A DNA stretch of 64,000 nt from Brevipalpus yothersi (taxonomy: Eukaryota; Arthropoda; Arachnida; Trombidiformes; Tenuipalpidae): positions 1 to 64,000 of the forward strand of contig QZCP01000127.1 in NCBI GenBank assembly GCA_003956705.1, in the 5' to 3' direction. The notes beneath the pieces are model-generated. The model was given only the letters and a program-made list of their open reading frames with translations, was not told where the DNA came from and did not search any database. Numbering within the stretch: position 1 is the stretch's first letter; the number at the start of each line of letters is the position of its first letter. Of the stretch, positions 14,806 to 29,500 are shown piece by piece. Position numbers and translations under genes: made by a program.

Positions 14806-15954
14806 ATGGACGCTGCCGAAGAGGATGAAAAAGTCTCTTCTCATCATCCTAAATTGAAAGTTGATTGGAGGCAACTTCGTAAGTAGTTTTGATCATATTC
14901 TTTCATTTACGTGGCTTCAAAATTTTCTCTCTTTCAAGGTAAACAAAAGCAAGAATCAAAACGGAAGAAAGAATTGAAAAGAGTTCGAAAAGCTGAGGAA
15001 GAAGAAGAAAGTCTTGATCGAAATGAAAAAAGAAAAAATAAGGAGAAATTATCAGGAATTTCTCAAACAGTCAGCATTGCCGTTCCAGCTTCAATAGTGG
15101 ATAACGCTCAATCAGCAGAGCTGAAAACTTATTTGATCGGGCAAATTGCCCGTGCTTGTGTTATATATCAGTGTGACGAAATAATAGTGTACGACGAGTA
15201 TTCATCTTCAAAAAGTATGGATCGAACAAATTGTATCACTAAGATGGTGAAAATTTTGCAATATCTTGAATGTCCACAATACCTCAGGAAGTACCTTTTT
15301 CCAATCCATCAAGATCTTCAACATGCTGGTCTTTTAAATCCTGTTGATAGTCCACATCATTTAAGAGAATACGATGAATCTCAATTTCGAGAAGGAGTGG
15401 TGACTGATCTCATTCCTCCTGATAATGACGGATGCTATGTAAATATTGGTCTTTGCAAAGAAATTCTGATCCCACAGTGTCTATCACCTGGCTTACGAGT
15501 GACTGTTGAGCTCGATTTGGAGACCAAAAAGAAGAAAAAAATGCGAGGCATCCCTGTCCCTCCAAGTGATCCCAGAAAGCGTACTGGTCGATATTGGGGA
15601 TATTCTGTCCGAGTAGCTGGAACGTTTTCGGCAGTTTTCTCTGAATGTCCCTATTCAAATTATGATCTCACAATTGGAACTTCAGAGAGAGGTGAAAGTG
15701 TTGATGTAGCCCTTCAAAGAATGCCTTCAAACTATGAACATGCCTTAATCGTTTTCGGAGGTCTGAAAGGTATCGAAGCAGCAATCGATGCTGATGAAAC
15801 TTATTCAAATATAAATGATCCTTTAAAAATTTTCGATTATTATATAAATTCATGTCCAAATCAAGGATCGAACACGATCAGGACCGAGGAAGCTATTCTC
15901 ATCACTCTCTCATCACTCAGATCGAAGCTTCCGATCTCTATGACAAGTAATTAA
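14806..15954 (+). CDS. SPOUT1: SPOUT1 / C9orf114 (CENP-32) family RNA methyltransferase
   Basis: Two exons, 14806-14878 and 14939-15954, separated by a 60-base GT-AG intron with a phase 1 junction, give a 362-residue protein; the human protein is 376. The short first exon starts MDAAEEDEK. A Lys/Glu-rich basic stretch (about residues 25-60) is followed by the SPOUT-type domain. Family landmarks are easy to see: DNAQSAELKTYL, GQIARAC, LQYLECPQYLRK, DLQHAGLLNPVDSPHH, SEFREG-like SQFREG, YWGYSVR, DLTIGTSERG (GTSERG at about 271-276), FGGLKG (about 297-302) and the C-terminal CPNQGSNTIRTEEAIL. In this family the GTSERG and FGGLKG segments belong to the knotted cofactor-binding end. It is a putative RNA methyltransferase that in vertebrates also associates with mitotic spindle and centrosomes. 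No frameshift or missing block is seen, so the gene looks functional. The next gene starts about 350 bases downstream on the same strand. Confidence 0.95.
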
Positions 15955-16302
15955 AAGTGTTACGCCTTATTCTTGGCCGGAGAAGATTATTATCACATTG
16001 AAAAGATGATATTTTCAATTTTAGTGCACATGCTCAAGGAAAAAGTGAAGTGAAGTGAAGTGAAGAGGATGGAGATCACTTTCCCGCCTTTCTCTTGCCT
16101 CTTAAATAGTGTTAAACAGTGACAGCTCTTTGGTAATCAGTCGGTTTCCTCTTCATCCACTTTCCATCTCCTTTCTCTTCTAACTAAATCATTTGGTTTA
16201 TACTGTAGTCACCATTCTGTATTGAGTTGTGGTCATTTAAATCGGTTTTATTAATTGGTTTGTGTTAATTGAATAGTTAAATTCGTTCTGTTTTTATTAG
16301 AC

Positions 16303-16940
16303 ATGCTGCCAACTCTTTCAGATCGACCTCAAGCTTCTGTCATTCAGATGTGTAAAAATGATGGCAGAGAAATTTCTTTTATATACAGTTTCCTAGATGA
16401 TGTCATGCGATTGAATGAAGAATTAAATAGAAATATTTCCCTCCTCCAATCCATAATAACATGTGAAAATAAGGAAAAGCCAGCTCATGAAATTGCAATG
16501 TGTGAGTTAAACAAAGCAAAATTATTGCGAAGAGGTAAAATGAAAACATTCATGGATCTATGTTTGGTGAGTGTTTACTATGTTCTACTCTCATCTAACT
16601 CTTTTAAGTGTAACATGAATAATTATTCATTTAATTGAGAGTTATCTTAATTCCTGTCTCGTAGGTTGCAATTGGGGAGATAAAGCCTTTTGAAGGTGAT
16701 AGGCCGGTCAATGTTGATGATTTGGAAGGTTATTGGTCCCTTCTGGATATTGAAGTTAAAAAACATCGTCGAGCAATGGACAATATCTTACGGCCTCAAG
16801 TAGTTCGATCTCCTCATCGGTCTCCTATCCTTGCTACCAAAGCAACGAGAAGACAAAAGGCAAACGTACAAAATCGTAACCAAAAGCATATGGAACGGAT
16901 GCGGAAACTAAAAGAACGTAACCCCAAAAGCATATCATGA
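16303..16940 (+). CDS. Short DLGAP/HURP-like (GKAP domain) protein
   Basis: Exons 16303-16566 and 16665-16940, joined in phase 0 over a 98-base intron with clear GTGAGT donor and TAG acceptor, encode 179 residues. The ATG lies three bases after an acceptor-like TTTTTATTAG, so a non-coding leader exon, or a missed upstream coding exon, is likely. Residues about 25-125 resemble the conserved C-terminal domain of DLGAP/SAPAP and HURP (DLGAP5) proteins: a long helix (SFLDDVMRLNEELN), an A-x-LL-R-x-KMKTFMDLC helix, and VDDLEGYWSLLDIEV, which corresponds to the family's DLDGFWDMV-x-x-QVEDV block. The tail is strongly basic (RRQKANVQNRNQKHMERMRK). Family members are synaptic scaffolds or, for HURP, microtubule-binding mitotic proteins. 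The very short length and basic tail favour a HURP-like role, but this is inference. The domain assignment rests on recognition of the pattern, not on a search. Confidence 0.62.
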
Positions 16941-17385
16941 ATTGATTCCGAAATTGGATTGTTATTGGGTCCTTGGAAGATATTCAACTTGAATTCCTCT
17001 GAATAGTGATCATTTTTTCTGTTGTTGTTTGCATTATCATGAAATCTTTCTCATGATCAATCTTATCGTAATGGGCTGATGTAGTCATCATGAATTTGTG
17101 AATATCCTATTCGAGAATCAATGTAATTTGTAAAAATATATTCTTTGAACAAAATCTTTGCTAGTTTGCAGTTACAGTGAGGCCAAGAGTGCCCTCTCCA
17201 GTGAGGCCACAAGAGCAGCAGGCCTGCTTGGCTGCCTGGCTGCTTGGCTGCTTGGCTCTGAGCTGTATGCCAAGTGAGCCAACTGCAGATGTCCTCACTT
17301 CTCCAAAGTGCTCAACTTTTCTCTCTCACATTCCCAGTGATCCAGACTGAATCGTTCAGTAATCGAACAGGCGAGCTCGGAGAAA

Positions 17386-17388
<3 letters not shown>

Positions 17389-17439
<51 letters not shown>
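17389..17439 (+). repeat. (TC)n microsatellite
   Basis: About 25 units, 210 bases upstream of the Beat start codon and so possibly in its leader or promoter. Confidence 0.98.
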
Positions 17440-17441
<2 letters not shown>

Positions 17442-17650
17442 TAATTCCCAAAGAAATTGTGCTATCACACCGATACGTTTCAAGTCCGAATTATTACAAC
17501 GATGTGAACTGTGATTTTGTTAAAATTATGATTTGATGTTTTCAAGCGTGAGTTTAATCTCTTCGATTTCAACTGCTCAGCATTTCTCAGTTGGCCCTAC
17601 ATTGGACTACTATTCGGTGTCCACCAATAAGTCAATGAGCCATCAGACTC

Positions 17651-19516
17651 ATGATGGTCCCACCGAGACCCTTCATGCATCGCTATGTCTATAGTATCAC
17701 AGTGTTTGATCATCTATCCAGGATTCAAGTCTTTTCATTCATCATTTTATTATGGTTCTTTTTCGGTAAGTTTTCAACTGTCATCCATTTTTCCCTGAGG
17801 CTGTAACAAACATCCTCTCTGTCCATACCAAATATTGTGGGGTTATATGCTGAACCAGACTGGACAGGTCGATCAGCCGATACCTCTTGTCCATTTGAGT
17901 ACAACAGCTTCGCGACTTGTCAGCGATAGTGAGAGCCCATTCAGATTGGCCAGAGTAAGCCCTGAAACTCAATCACCTCGAGAGTGTCAGCTAGCAGATG
18001 ATTCACATTTATCGGAAAAGTCTCATGTTGCTGATTCATGGCGGGTTTATCGGGCAAATAAAATGTCCACCACCAATTGGTACTCTCGGTAATTTGATTC
18101 CTGCTCTTGACCTCAGTTTGCTCACAACTTTGTTCCCAATCTTGATTGCTTCACTTATTTGGCTCTCATTTGCATATGTTACTCGTAATTAAGGGCAGCT
18201 CACACTGGCGGGCGGAAAACATGTCAAAACTTGATTCCTTGGCTCAAAGCCTCCCTTGTTCTATTCGCCTTTGGAAAGTAAATTACATTAGCCAGTATGA
18301 CATAGCTTCTCAGACCATATCCTCTATCTATTTTATTCATTCCATGAATGTTTCCCAATCAAAATGAATGACAGCTTCGAACTCGGAAGATTTTCTCTTC
18401 TGACATCTACATGGCCATGCTTTTTTGTTCTAATCCCATGCGAGCTTGTTCAGCTTCTCTAATCGAAGATTCTCCAAAGAACTGATTTGTGAGAGGAATT
18501 GAACTTTTTCCACTTTTTTCATCTGTCTATATTGCTCGGGGAATGAATCTTGCTGTACATCTTTTTCGGATTACAATCGCTTCAGCTTGTCGCTTACCGC
18601 GAGTGACTGGATGTTGCTGAAAAAAATCATATTGAATGGTCAGAGTATGAAGAGTGTGAAGAGTATGATAATGATGATGGCCACAATCCTGAGGAATCGA
18701 TGTAAACCAAAATGAAATTCTCAGCGCTACAGTTGATCGCTTTTTTCTATAAAAACATACATCAGCGTAGTTGAAGCCTACAGCTTATCAAGGTAACTGT
18801 ACCGATACTTTGTTCCCCATCATCAGAATTTCTCGGACATCATTGAATTGAATGATTGCATTGCACGGTTTCTGGGCAGCCTACTTGCGTGACAAGTATA
18901 AGGTGTACTTTTTTGGTGTAAAAAAAGGAACAAAAAATCCATGAGAAGAATGGATGAACTCTTGGGTACTGAATTATTGCCCTTTCTTGCATTTTGAGTC
19001 GGTGGTTTTAATGTGTTCCGGATATTCTGGCAAATTGAGAAGCGAAACATTGGGCACGAGCAATTGAATTAGCCAAAGGACGGGCTGGGGGTGGAAGAGG
19101 AGGAGGAGGAGGAGGAGAAGGAAGCCCAAAGCTGAGAGGTGAGGCGATGTTTTGCTTCAGAAGTTGCTTGTCCACTGTGAATGTGTATTTGTGTATGTAG
19201 AAGACTCAAAAGCAAAGAGAAGTTAGTCATTCAAGCAGGATGATTAAACAGCTCGGAAATGAGCAATTAAATGAGCACAAGTAGACTTCCATCTAGCAAG
19301 TACCTAATTCTGTTTGAAGATGTTCCTCCAAGTCAAACGTGAGATTGAAGTATCGTTCTCATCGTTATTCACATGAATATGTATGAAAGTTTGAATTAGC
19401 TGATGATTACTCACTCCTTAGTCTACATTCCCCAGTTGTCCATGAATTGGCTGCTCATTTCGTCTCTTTCGCCACGATTCATGAGTGTTGAGAGAATTGT
19501 GAAACACATTTCTCTT

Positions 19517-19597
<81 letters not shown>

Positions 19598-20972
19598 GAT
19601 GGTTACGAGAAATGTCCCCTCAACTTGGGGTCCCAGTCTTGATCTGCTTCTTGTTTGAGAGGAGTCCCAAATTTGATTTTGACTATGAGAATTGGCCTTT
19701 AAAAGTTGCAAGCAAACGTTTTCACTCTAAGGTTCTACATCACCTTGGTTCGTTTTTCAAACAGATCTCATAATTCATGAAGAAACAGAAAGTAAATAAA
19801 CACTCAATTCTTCGACTGACGCCTCTTTCAACTGAGCGCTTAGCCTGACGACCGATGGCACACTGTAAACCCCACAAAAGGTTGCTAGCGTAACAGAAAG
19901 GCCTTAATTTGGCCCGATGGCCTGCCGGTTTCCATCCGAACCACCGCCAAACCACGACCCGCGAGCCTCCCTCATCCATGTCCCGTCATGCCTGGTGGGT
20001 CGCACTGGTTGGCCGCTTCCGGACGAATGCAACTCTACTCTCACAATCAGATACAAACCCAGACCATTTCTAGACTCACCTTAAGTTTATCAAACTGTTG
20101 GCTAGTCTTACAAATGGGCAAAAATATCGAGCCACCTCATCGTTAGCCGATCCACGATTTATCCATCGAGCCTAGGCGGGCAAAGGTCTAGCGTGTGTAA
20201 CCTCTGCCATCCTGCGCTACATCTTTTATCACATCTCGAGCTACATCATCTCTCAGCTGGTCAAACATTGTGATGTGGCTAGCAAAGGGCAAGCAAATGC
20301 AGTTTGTTTGCTCTTCATGTGACAGAATGCCGACAGCTCGTGACCACAAATTTTTCACTTCTCTCTTGATGGATTGATTTGTCACTCTTTATTCGTTTCT
20401 CCATCGTTCCGATGGCGAGGAAGCAGCCCAGCTCGTGTCCACGAACTCCATTCAGACATCCAACTATTGTGTGTATACTGCTCGACCCATCAATTTCTCT
20501 TTCAAGTTCATCGTTCGTTTATTTATTTTGAGAGCAAAATGGGTGTAAAATAGAGGAGAAAATTGTGAGAGAAGACAACAAATTGTGATCCTCTCGCTCC
20601 CTTTTTCGCTTTCTCTGTCTCTCTTCAAAAATTTTCTCAAGTGAATTTATCCTTCCATCGAATATTGGTGATGCGTTTAGCTTTAATGTGGGTCCTTAGG
20701 GTCACCAGTTGCGCAAAAAGAAGAAGAAAGGAAGAATCTGTGTAAGATGAGGAGAAAATTGAATAGAGAAAGGGAAATTGGAAAAAAATTTTGGCCAAGG
20801 CTCATCGAATGATTGGGTTGCGGGTTTCAAGAAATTGAGAATAGCTGGAAATAGCAAACAGAAAATGTGATGGCAATTCATATCCTAAATATCTCTCTTT
20901 TGCTCATCTCTGGAACAATTTTTTGAAATCATCTCAAATCTACCTTTCAGCCATCATGTTACTCTCTCTCTT

Positions 20973-21035
<63 letters not shown>

Positions 21036-24000
21036 TTCTCTCTCTCTGAGTGTGTGTGTGTGTGTGTCAAACATTGTCAAAATCAACTTTAACCACCAAT
21101 TTTTGGGCCATATTGGGGGTGTTTACAGTTTTCCCAAGTGCTATTGCGCGTGACTCTGGCAGCTTTCTTCAGCGGTTAGTTTTATTGTATCAAGAAATGT
21201 ATTAAATTCCCATGCTTCACCGCTCTCATTGAGAGCTGATTAATAGGTATTCCGTTTCTTGTGAGTGTTGAGTTTCATCCTCCTCGCGCTCTGATTCTCC
21301 AGGCGATCGACAACTATCAACCAGCTAGCTAATCACAGAATGCTGGTCAGCATCTTTCTCCGCATCACCGGCCATGTCATGCAACCGAATGTAGCTGCAA
21401 TGCTGTTCAAGATAATTTGATGCCGAAGGTTCGGGCGTGCTTGAGGATTGAGCAACCCAGAACTGAGCGACACGTCCCAGGCAAAGAATTGAATCAATGA
21501 TCAAATGTTCTCATCTTGCTAAATGCAGATCAAGGATGAGAAGGACTGTAAAGACTGATTGTGGTTGACAGCGAGGTGAATAAGCTTCAAGGCGCTGGCT
21601 TGATTCGGTGAATGATGATAAACGAAGTCATTCATTGGAGCTAAAACTACTTCTAGCATGTAATCATTGACTACATCCCACCAGAGTAGCTCAAATGAGA
21701 GCAATGAGGCTAATAGATAAAGATTCATCTAATAAGCTCTGTGGTAGAGAGATCATATTGTAGATGCTCACTTGCTAGCCAAATTGAGCGATGAGAAGGA
21801 AAAAAATTCACCATCTCGTGGTGGGTAATGGCTGCTTCCTTTTCCTCTACCTGATCTGTTCGCTTGCAAATATGATTAACATTTCTCCATCACCACTATA
21901 TTGGCTTGTATATTGCGTTACGAGCTCATTACACAAGCGCATCTCTTGCTATGAGGAGCTCAGCGGCTAAAACAACGCAACAGATAAGCAAGCGAATAGG
22001 ATGCTGGCAGAATCCATCAGAAAAAGCAACATTTTTCATCTTCCACCGAGAACAATACACGTCGCGGAACACCGCTGAGATCTGGAATCACTCATCATCA
22101 TGTCTCCAGCTTCCCTGTTCTTTCTAGCTTTTTTGTTTGCTATATTGTGATCTAAAGCTTCATCAGACCCCAATTTTTAATCATCTTCGAACTACCTCGA
22201 AAAGATCATTCCTCCATCCAGAAAGTTGCTAAGATGCCGAAATTTGAAGTGTACTGGAAAGATATTCTCTTTTTCTTCTCCTTCCTTAACTCATAATTGG
22301 AAAGCATTTCTTCGTGGCGAGTTGAATACTCTAGACCAGTATTCATTATTTTTTCAATGCTGAAAGATTTCAGAGCCTCTCATCTTCAGTCACCAGGTAT
22401 TGTCCGAAGCTTGGTTGGCATACCAACTATTAAATTTTCCAGAAACTGATCGCTGAAATGACTCGGTACCTCTCACATTCCATCTTCTAGATAAACAGAA
22501 AATCAGACCCCACAATCTGATCTGCTCTACGAAAAGCTGGAGATTTTGCTTGATGTATCCTCTTCATATCAGCCCTCTAACGGTATCTGAACACATGGAA
22601 GCCTTCTCACATCCCGATCGCAGGTCAGAAATCTTATCTCCATCGATCCCCGGGTGGCACAAGAAACTTCATCTTGGCTGGCCCGGTGGTCGATGATAAA
22701 GGTGATTGAATGAAGAGGATTTGCATCCGAGAAGCTGGCTTGGATCAGCACGTTAGTTGGGCAAGCGTAGGCTCGATGAATTTTGCTGTCGCTACTCACA
22801 AGCTGATGAATTGATCTCCACAAGAGAACTTCGTCATCTCGTGTGGTGACGATCGATGGAAAGCTGCCTGATGTCGCTTCGGATAATCCTCACAGCATTC
22901 AAAATATTTCAAGTCCAAGCATGAATTCATATTTCTTGGAGAAAGAAAAAATGAGCAAGCAAATGGAAGGGAGAAGCCGAGATATTGATTATCCTCATCA
23001 CTACTATCATACACACACTACACAACTTTCTACATTGGTTAACTTTTTACTTGCATGTGGGTGATGTACATGTATATGCACGGGATCATCTCATGCAGTG
23101 AAAAAGCGATCATTACGTGTGGATCACGTGGTTTGAAAAACATTAAGCGATACCCCATGAGGCATAAAACGGAAGAAAGAATAAGAATAGAATTGCAATA
23201 TGAGAGATAGGGAAGAAGGAGTGAAGAGCATGAATGCGAGCAGTTCTATAGAAATAGAGGACAACAACAAAGTTGGTTAGAATGAAATCCATTATGAGAT
23301 TCTGAGATGGAGACATAGATAAATTTCTGTGATTAGAATATCAGCTTCAACTATAAGACATAATTTCAGCCCAACTTTTCACCAAAGTCATTGAAGAAAA
23401 TTCATCCAAGAGAAAGAATTGAATCTCACTTCTACCCCATCATCATAATAGTAATGATATAACGTTAAAATGATCCTCTATCAGTGTGAGCTTTTTGGTT
23501 TTCGGTGAACTCAAACTCAAACTCTTTAACCATGTGAACTGTTTGTCTGCTAACACTTGCTTCCACATCACCGATAGGACCACCCCGACCGTAGAGGATG
23601 AGAAGCTGTCCCCACTTCGAATTGGCCTCAAAGGCTTATCAGCGAATTATCAGTGCTTTATCAGTCATTCCTCTACCCCTGGAAGCTAGTTTCTAGTCTT
23701 CGGAAGCTGTTCTTCCCAATTACTTTCAGTCTCTCTCTCTCTCTCTCTCTCTCTCTATTTATCTGATTGCTTCTCATTAACAGGTAATTCTAGTTCACTG
23801 AGAATCAAAAGCATTCATGTTCCTCCCACACTCCGTTTGGGCCAAGCAACCTGGCTCAACTGTTCTCATGAACTGGAGGATGATCATCTCTACTCGATAA
23901 AGTGGTTCAAGTCAAATTTAGAGGAGCCCGATGCCAATAAGACCGAATTCTATCGGTACTTGGCCAATGAGCAGCCTCCAATAAATGTATATGAAACCCC

Positions 24001-26047
24001 CGGAATATTTGTACAAGTAAGTAGCGCTTTCCCAAGTTACATTATAGCTCTTTGCTGGTTCCAAGTTCTGATTGGTGATGATGTCACTTAGTCTACATGA
24101 GCGGCTGTATAACTTTGCAAACGAAGTGAGATGCATGTCACCTTGATGGCTAAAAGATGGCTACTTTGGTGAGCTTGGCTTATGAGTTGCATGTTGAAAT
24201 CATCAAAAAGACTGAATTATCATTCCAAGAGCATCACTTGCTCATCCAAGTTATCTCCTTTTCATTCTTAATGTCTCTCTCTCTCTCTTCTTCTTCTTCT
24301 TCTCTCTTTCTTGTTCTACTCTCAACAGACAAATTTATCCACCAAAGGAGACGTTTATTTGTTCAATTCTAGTCTTGACACAGAAGGAAGATTTTGGTGT
24401 GAAGTGCTCGCTGATCAGCCATCATTTCAAACGGTTTTCAAAGATGCCATCATGCATGTCCACCGTAAGTTCTTCTTTGCTGACTTTTCATCTCCTTCCC
24501 CTTGATTTTTTATCGGTTCCTACACTACATGACATCATTCAAATTGATCAACTTTTTACAGCATAAACTATTCCACTGAATTTGTTTGAAACTTAGTGTC
24601 ACTCTAAGATATCCTCAAATTAAATAAGACCTATCATCTGTACACCCATTCAACACCCAAGCAAAACTTTTCAATAGAAAGAGCATTTGAGACTGTAGAT
24701 AGATCTCAAGATTCTCTTATATATATGTATTTTTTCCTATGAATACCCGTTAAATTCTTTCCTTAGCTTTTTCCACGGCCTTCAGGTCACATCAGCAAGA
24801 TTTATCGAGTGGGCATTCTTTTCTCTCATGAACATGTATCATTTTCACTGCTATCATCCATTGCTAGGCTGATACACACAGCTAGCATTCGCTCGAAAGG
24901 ATTCAGCAGGCAAGATGTACGATAAGGCTTGTAACATAAAGGTACATGAATTATGGAAACGGCTCCTCAGGCGATCGAAATAATGCTGAGCACAAATCGA
25001 CAAAAGCTTCTGCCACCAGTTATTCTTCCACTTTCCACCCTCACTTTTCGACTGAACATTTCTCTTCTTCGCACTGCATCTTCTTTTCCAGCATCCTTCC
25101 CGCTGAATTGTACACTCGCTTGACATGTTTGAACAATTTATTGACGAAGTTGAAAATTGCTTCAATTTGCAGCATATTTGGAAACACGAATAGAGGAGCG
25201 AAGAAAGCTCTAGAGGAATGCTTGCTCAACATAGCTCCGTAAAGAGTGGAAATGATGCGCTTTTTTCATCCTTATAACAATGCAAAAACTTAGCTAATCA
25301 CAGCCACATTCTTTTCTCTTCCTTCTGTCATCTCCATCACTAGGTTTTTCTTCATTCTGAACTTTTCTGTCCCTATCGGACTTGCAGCAACAGGGGTTTT
25401 CAAAACAATCAGCTCATTTGCTCTCAATCTTCGATATTCATTTTTATTTGAAAATGCCGTTCCACAGATATTGGTTGTGTCCCTTGAATTTGGAATATAA
25501 TTCATTGCATGCATTCTCCACTTTCTCTCTTGAAACATCACAAATCTGTTTTCAGATGATCCTAATATGGGAAAAATTTCTACTATTCGTAGAAAAAAAT
25601 GATGAATTATTGAAATACAATGTCAAATTCATTGCATTTTTTCATTTCTTGTGCTTCTCTAGAATCTCTCAAGGTCAATTTTCTGAAAATTATTCAATTT
25701 CTTGACTATCAGCAATAAAAAAGCCTCGATAATGCTCGACATTATCGATTCTTATTGTCAGTATTAACTTTAGACATATTCGAGATAGTTGCATTATATC
25801 GCCAACCATATATTAATTTTTACGTTGAGAAGCTGGTAAAGATATTCCTATGACCTTTCCTGAGATTATGAGAGCTAGAATGACTTAATCGAGAGGGAGA
25901 GAGTTCATTGGTTAAGTTTGAAGATATTCTTTAAGTCAAGCAGCGAGTCAATAAAGAACAAGTGATCCAAACGAAACGATTCCATACCTATCATTGGACA
26001 CAAGACAGAGGAAGTATCGAGAAATTCTAGAGCAGAGTAGAGTAGAG

Positions 26048-26079
<32 letters not shown>

Positions 26080-26502
26080 TGAAAATAATAAAGCGTGGGA
26101 CAAAGGAGAACAATCAAAAAGGACCAGATTATTGGTTTGGATAGAAGAGTGGAGAATCTTTTTTGAGCCTATGCACGCACAAGCCTTTGCTTCTGCTTTT
26201 GGTTCCTGGAAGTGACATTTTGAATCCATGTGGAGTGAGAGCATCTTCCCATGCATGCAAAGATTGGAATGAAATAGAGAAAAAAGAGCATAAAAATGTG
26301 AATATATAGTTATAAGAGTATATTAGATGTTTCTGATTTCTTGCAATGCACTTATTATTCCAGTCACTCGATTGCATTGGTTAGGATGGATAAGAAAAAG
26401 GAGAAGGGAATGTGATAAGCGGAACAATACTCGTGTTTTACAGACAAAATGAGGGGATATTTCGCTTTCTCTCTCTCTCTTTTTTTCTTTCTCTCTCTCT
26501 CT

Positions 26503-26559
<57 letters not shown>

Positions 26560-29500
26560 GGATGAGAATGCGAGCAACTTATTGTCTTTACTTTGCTTGA
26601 GGCTGCCATGTGGTGGAGCCGAGAGGAGAATTGACCAAAGCATTAGTGTTCGAATGGCTATTTCATAACCATCAATCGATAGGACAGCGTTGGATTGGTA
26701 TCAGTCCCTGAGGAAAGTTTGAGAACTAGTCACAAGCTTCAATATTTCCTGTGCTGGGCAAATCTCATTTACTTCATCTTATTTATCTATCTCTTGACAA
26801 TATAAACCCGTTTATGTCGAGCAGGCTAAATCAGGCTAAATCAATGCTATCTCTATTTTGCAATATATTTTCAGATTTTTCAACTTTTCTTGGCCTTTGA
26901 TACTCCAAAGAGAATTGAATGAAACCAAGCCATTGAGTTCACCTCATAAAAGTGAAAAAGTAAAAATAAAAAAAAACAGTTCCAAATCTTGAAATATATT
27001 GTCAAAATCGAGAAAATCACTCCCCCTCACTGTCTCTCTCTCTCTCACTCACTTACTCACTCTCTTCTATCTCATGATAGTTTCAAAATGGTGTGAATAC
27101 TGTCTATATGGTGCCTTGAATATGGGCCACATAATATTGTGGGGGCAAACGTGCAAGTTTGCTCCTAGAAATTTCATTGCTTCCATTTCCTTCGAGAATT
27201 CTTAGTTTTCTCATTTTTCATCTTCAATACAATTTTGATCGAATCAGCGATCAGTAATATTTGAAATGATATCTTTCTTATGCCAATCGATGTTGAGCCA
27301 CATTGTCTCATGTTTAGATGGAAGACTTACCAGTGAAAATCAATGACTAACATTCTTCAGCTCGGTATTCTCTAAAGTGATCTTACACCTTCTCATCTCT
27401 CAATTTCTCAGTTGCTCAGAGCTTAGATCCTACAGATAGATCCTAAGAATACAACTTAAAACGCACCATGTTACTCGTGATGCCCGTTTTGCCTATTCCC
27501 ATCTTTACATGTGCCCATCTCCAGATCAGATTGTGAATAGATTTTCTGCCACAGGAGATATGGCTGAAGATGACTTGTTCTCTGCCGACACTTTGCAATC
27601 GAAGGCTGAGGTGAGTGAATGAGTAGTTGATAAAATAGATAGGATTTTGTCGATTTCTCTGAGCAGATTGCTTCAGAGGCTGACAACTTTTCAACGGCAA
27701 ACACTTTTGCCTCTCTTCCATTGCTCGTCCTCTAGAGGAATCAACTTGAGAGCATGATTCTCTCACCAGTTTGCTGTCCAAAAGTAGAGTGATATTTAAT
27801 TCTCTATTCATATCCATCTGATCAATATATTCCCTGCATCTTTTATAACAAAGATTGCATTTTAACACCATCATACACCCTCTTCTCCTCTTGCTCAGAA
27901 AATCTTATCTCGCATTATAATATTATGTCATGGGAAACTGGGTATCTAACATTATCAATGGTCAAAGAACAATCAGATTGAACGCTTAAATATGCTTCTT
28001 GATGAACTTTTAGAGAGAAAAACCACTTTTTGAGAGATAAACTTCTTTCTTGCTTCTAGTTTGACTCATTTTCTCTCTGAACAAACGCTTTTCAGTTTTT
28101 TCATCTTACACATAAGAATTGATTTCAAGAAATTCTTGAAAATATCCTTAATGACAGTTAAAATTATCATCTCCATCACTTGTATGGAAGTCCACTCGAG
28201 GTCATCATGGCACTATGGAAAGAAAATTGTTCAAATTGAGTGGCAAATAGATTTTTCCAGGAAAAGCTCGTGAATCAAATCGAGCTAAATAGCAATATCT
28301 AGGATCAGTAGCAAGTATCAAGGATCTATGTTTAACTGTGAACCTAATTGTGATGAACTCAAGAATTTTTTTCATTTCAATCTATATTTTTTTCTCAAGC
28401 TGTTTCATTTGGGACTATTTTCTCAGTCATTTCTAAAAACTCTAGAAAATTCTAAGAGCAAGCATATTTTTCTCCCTCTAATGTTTCTAACATCAGATTC
28501 ATTGTGAGAATTCAATTCCAAAGGGAAAGAGGCAGTCTTAAAAATGATGATAGAAAACATTGTTTCCTCAGAATCCGAGAGAAAAAGAGTAGAGAAAAAT
28601 TCATTTGAGATCAAAACTACTCTAACATTCCCAATAGAGCAACTAATTTGCTGAGAAAATCATCTTCATTCGAGTAGAAATATTATAGAAACAAAGTTAT
28701 TGGCGACGACTTGCGTGAATCCTGCTCAATCAGTGGGAATGAGAGGGAATGATCGTATCCATTCTTGACTTTAGGAGCTAAATCACCTAGAATAACTCTT
28801 CATGAATTTTCGAGTATTTCACCGTTGCTTACTTTATTCAATCGCCATCACTTTTTCAGAATCATATAGCTCAGTGAGACAGTTTTATCTTTACTTTGTT
28901 CCAATTAACAATCTCTTGTTACCATTTGATATTATGGAGATTAACTGGATCGATTTTAAATTCTAGGATTGGCCAGAGTAGTCCTTGGATAGTCGAACTG
29001 GTTATTCTATGATTAATGATTTAATGATCAATAAATTGGGATAGCCAACGTTATAGCAAATATCTGAGGGAATCTTTTAAGGAATAAAGTTTGCTTCTAA
29101 AATTGAGCAGTATCGTACAAGCTACTCATCAAACTACGACAAGCCACAGTGTTTGAATTGAGCCTCTCTGATCAACACATTTCCACTTCCTTTGTTTTCT
29201 CACAGATTCACTTGACTGCTCAATGTGTTAGAGGATGAAGAGAGGAAGGGAGAGAGAGGAGTAAATGAGGCATCATAGGGATGAGCGAAGTGTATTCAAT
29301 GCTAGATTAGACAAAGATTATTTGTGAGATGATAAGAAAGACATTCTGCTTGGAACCTTTGCTTTGTGATCCAATCGGCTAGAAGATTGAAAGGTTGGAA
29401 GTTCCTAACACCAATCAGAAAGATCTAACCTGCAATCTGACCATCTACATACTGTATACTTGATCCTACCATATGATAGCTTCTGATCAAGCATGATTAT

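Larger units (their letters stand above)
17766..23783 (+). other. Beat gene intron 1 (6.0 kb)
   Basis: Starts with GTAAGT and ends TTCTCATTAACAG. It contains (CT)n tracts at 19519-19594, 20960-21047 and 23730-23757, the last one 26 bases before the acceptor. No further coding exon could be placed in it. Confidence 0.75.
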
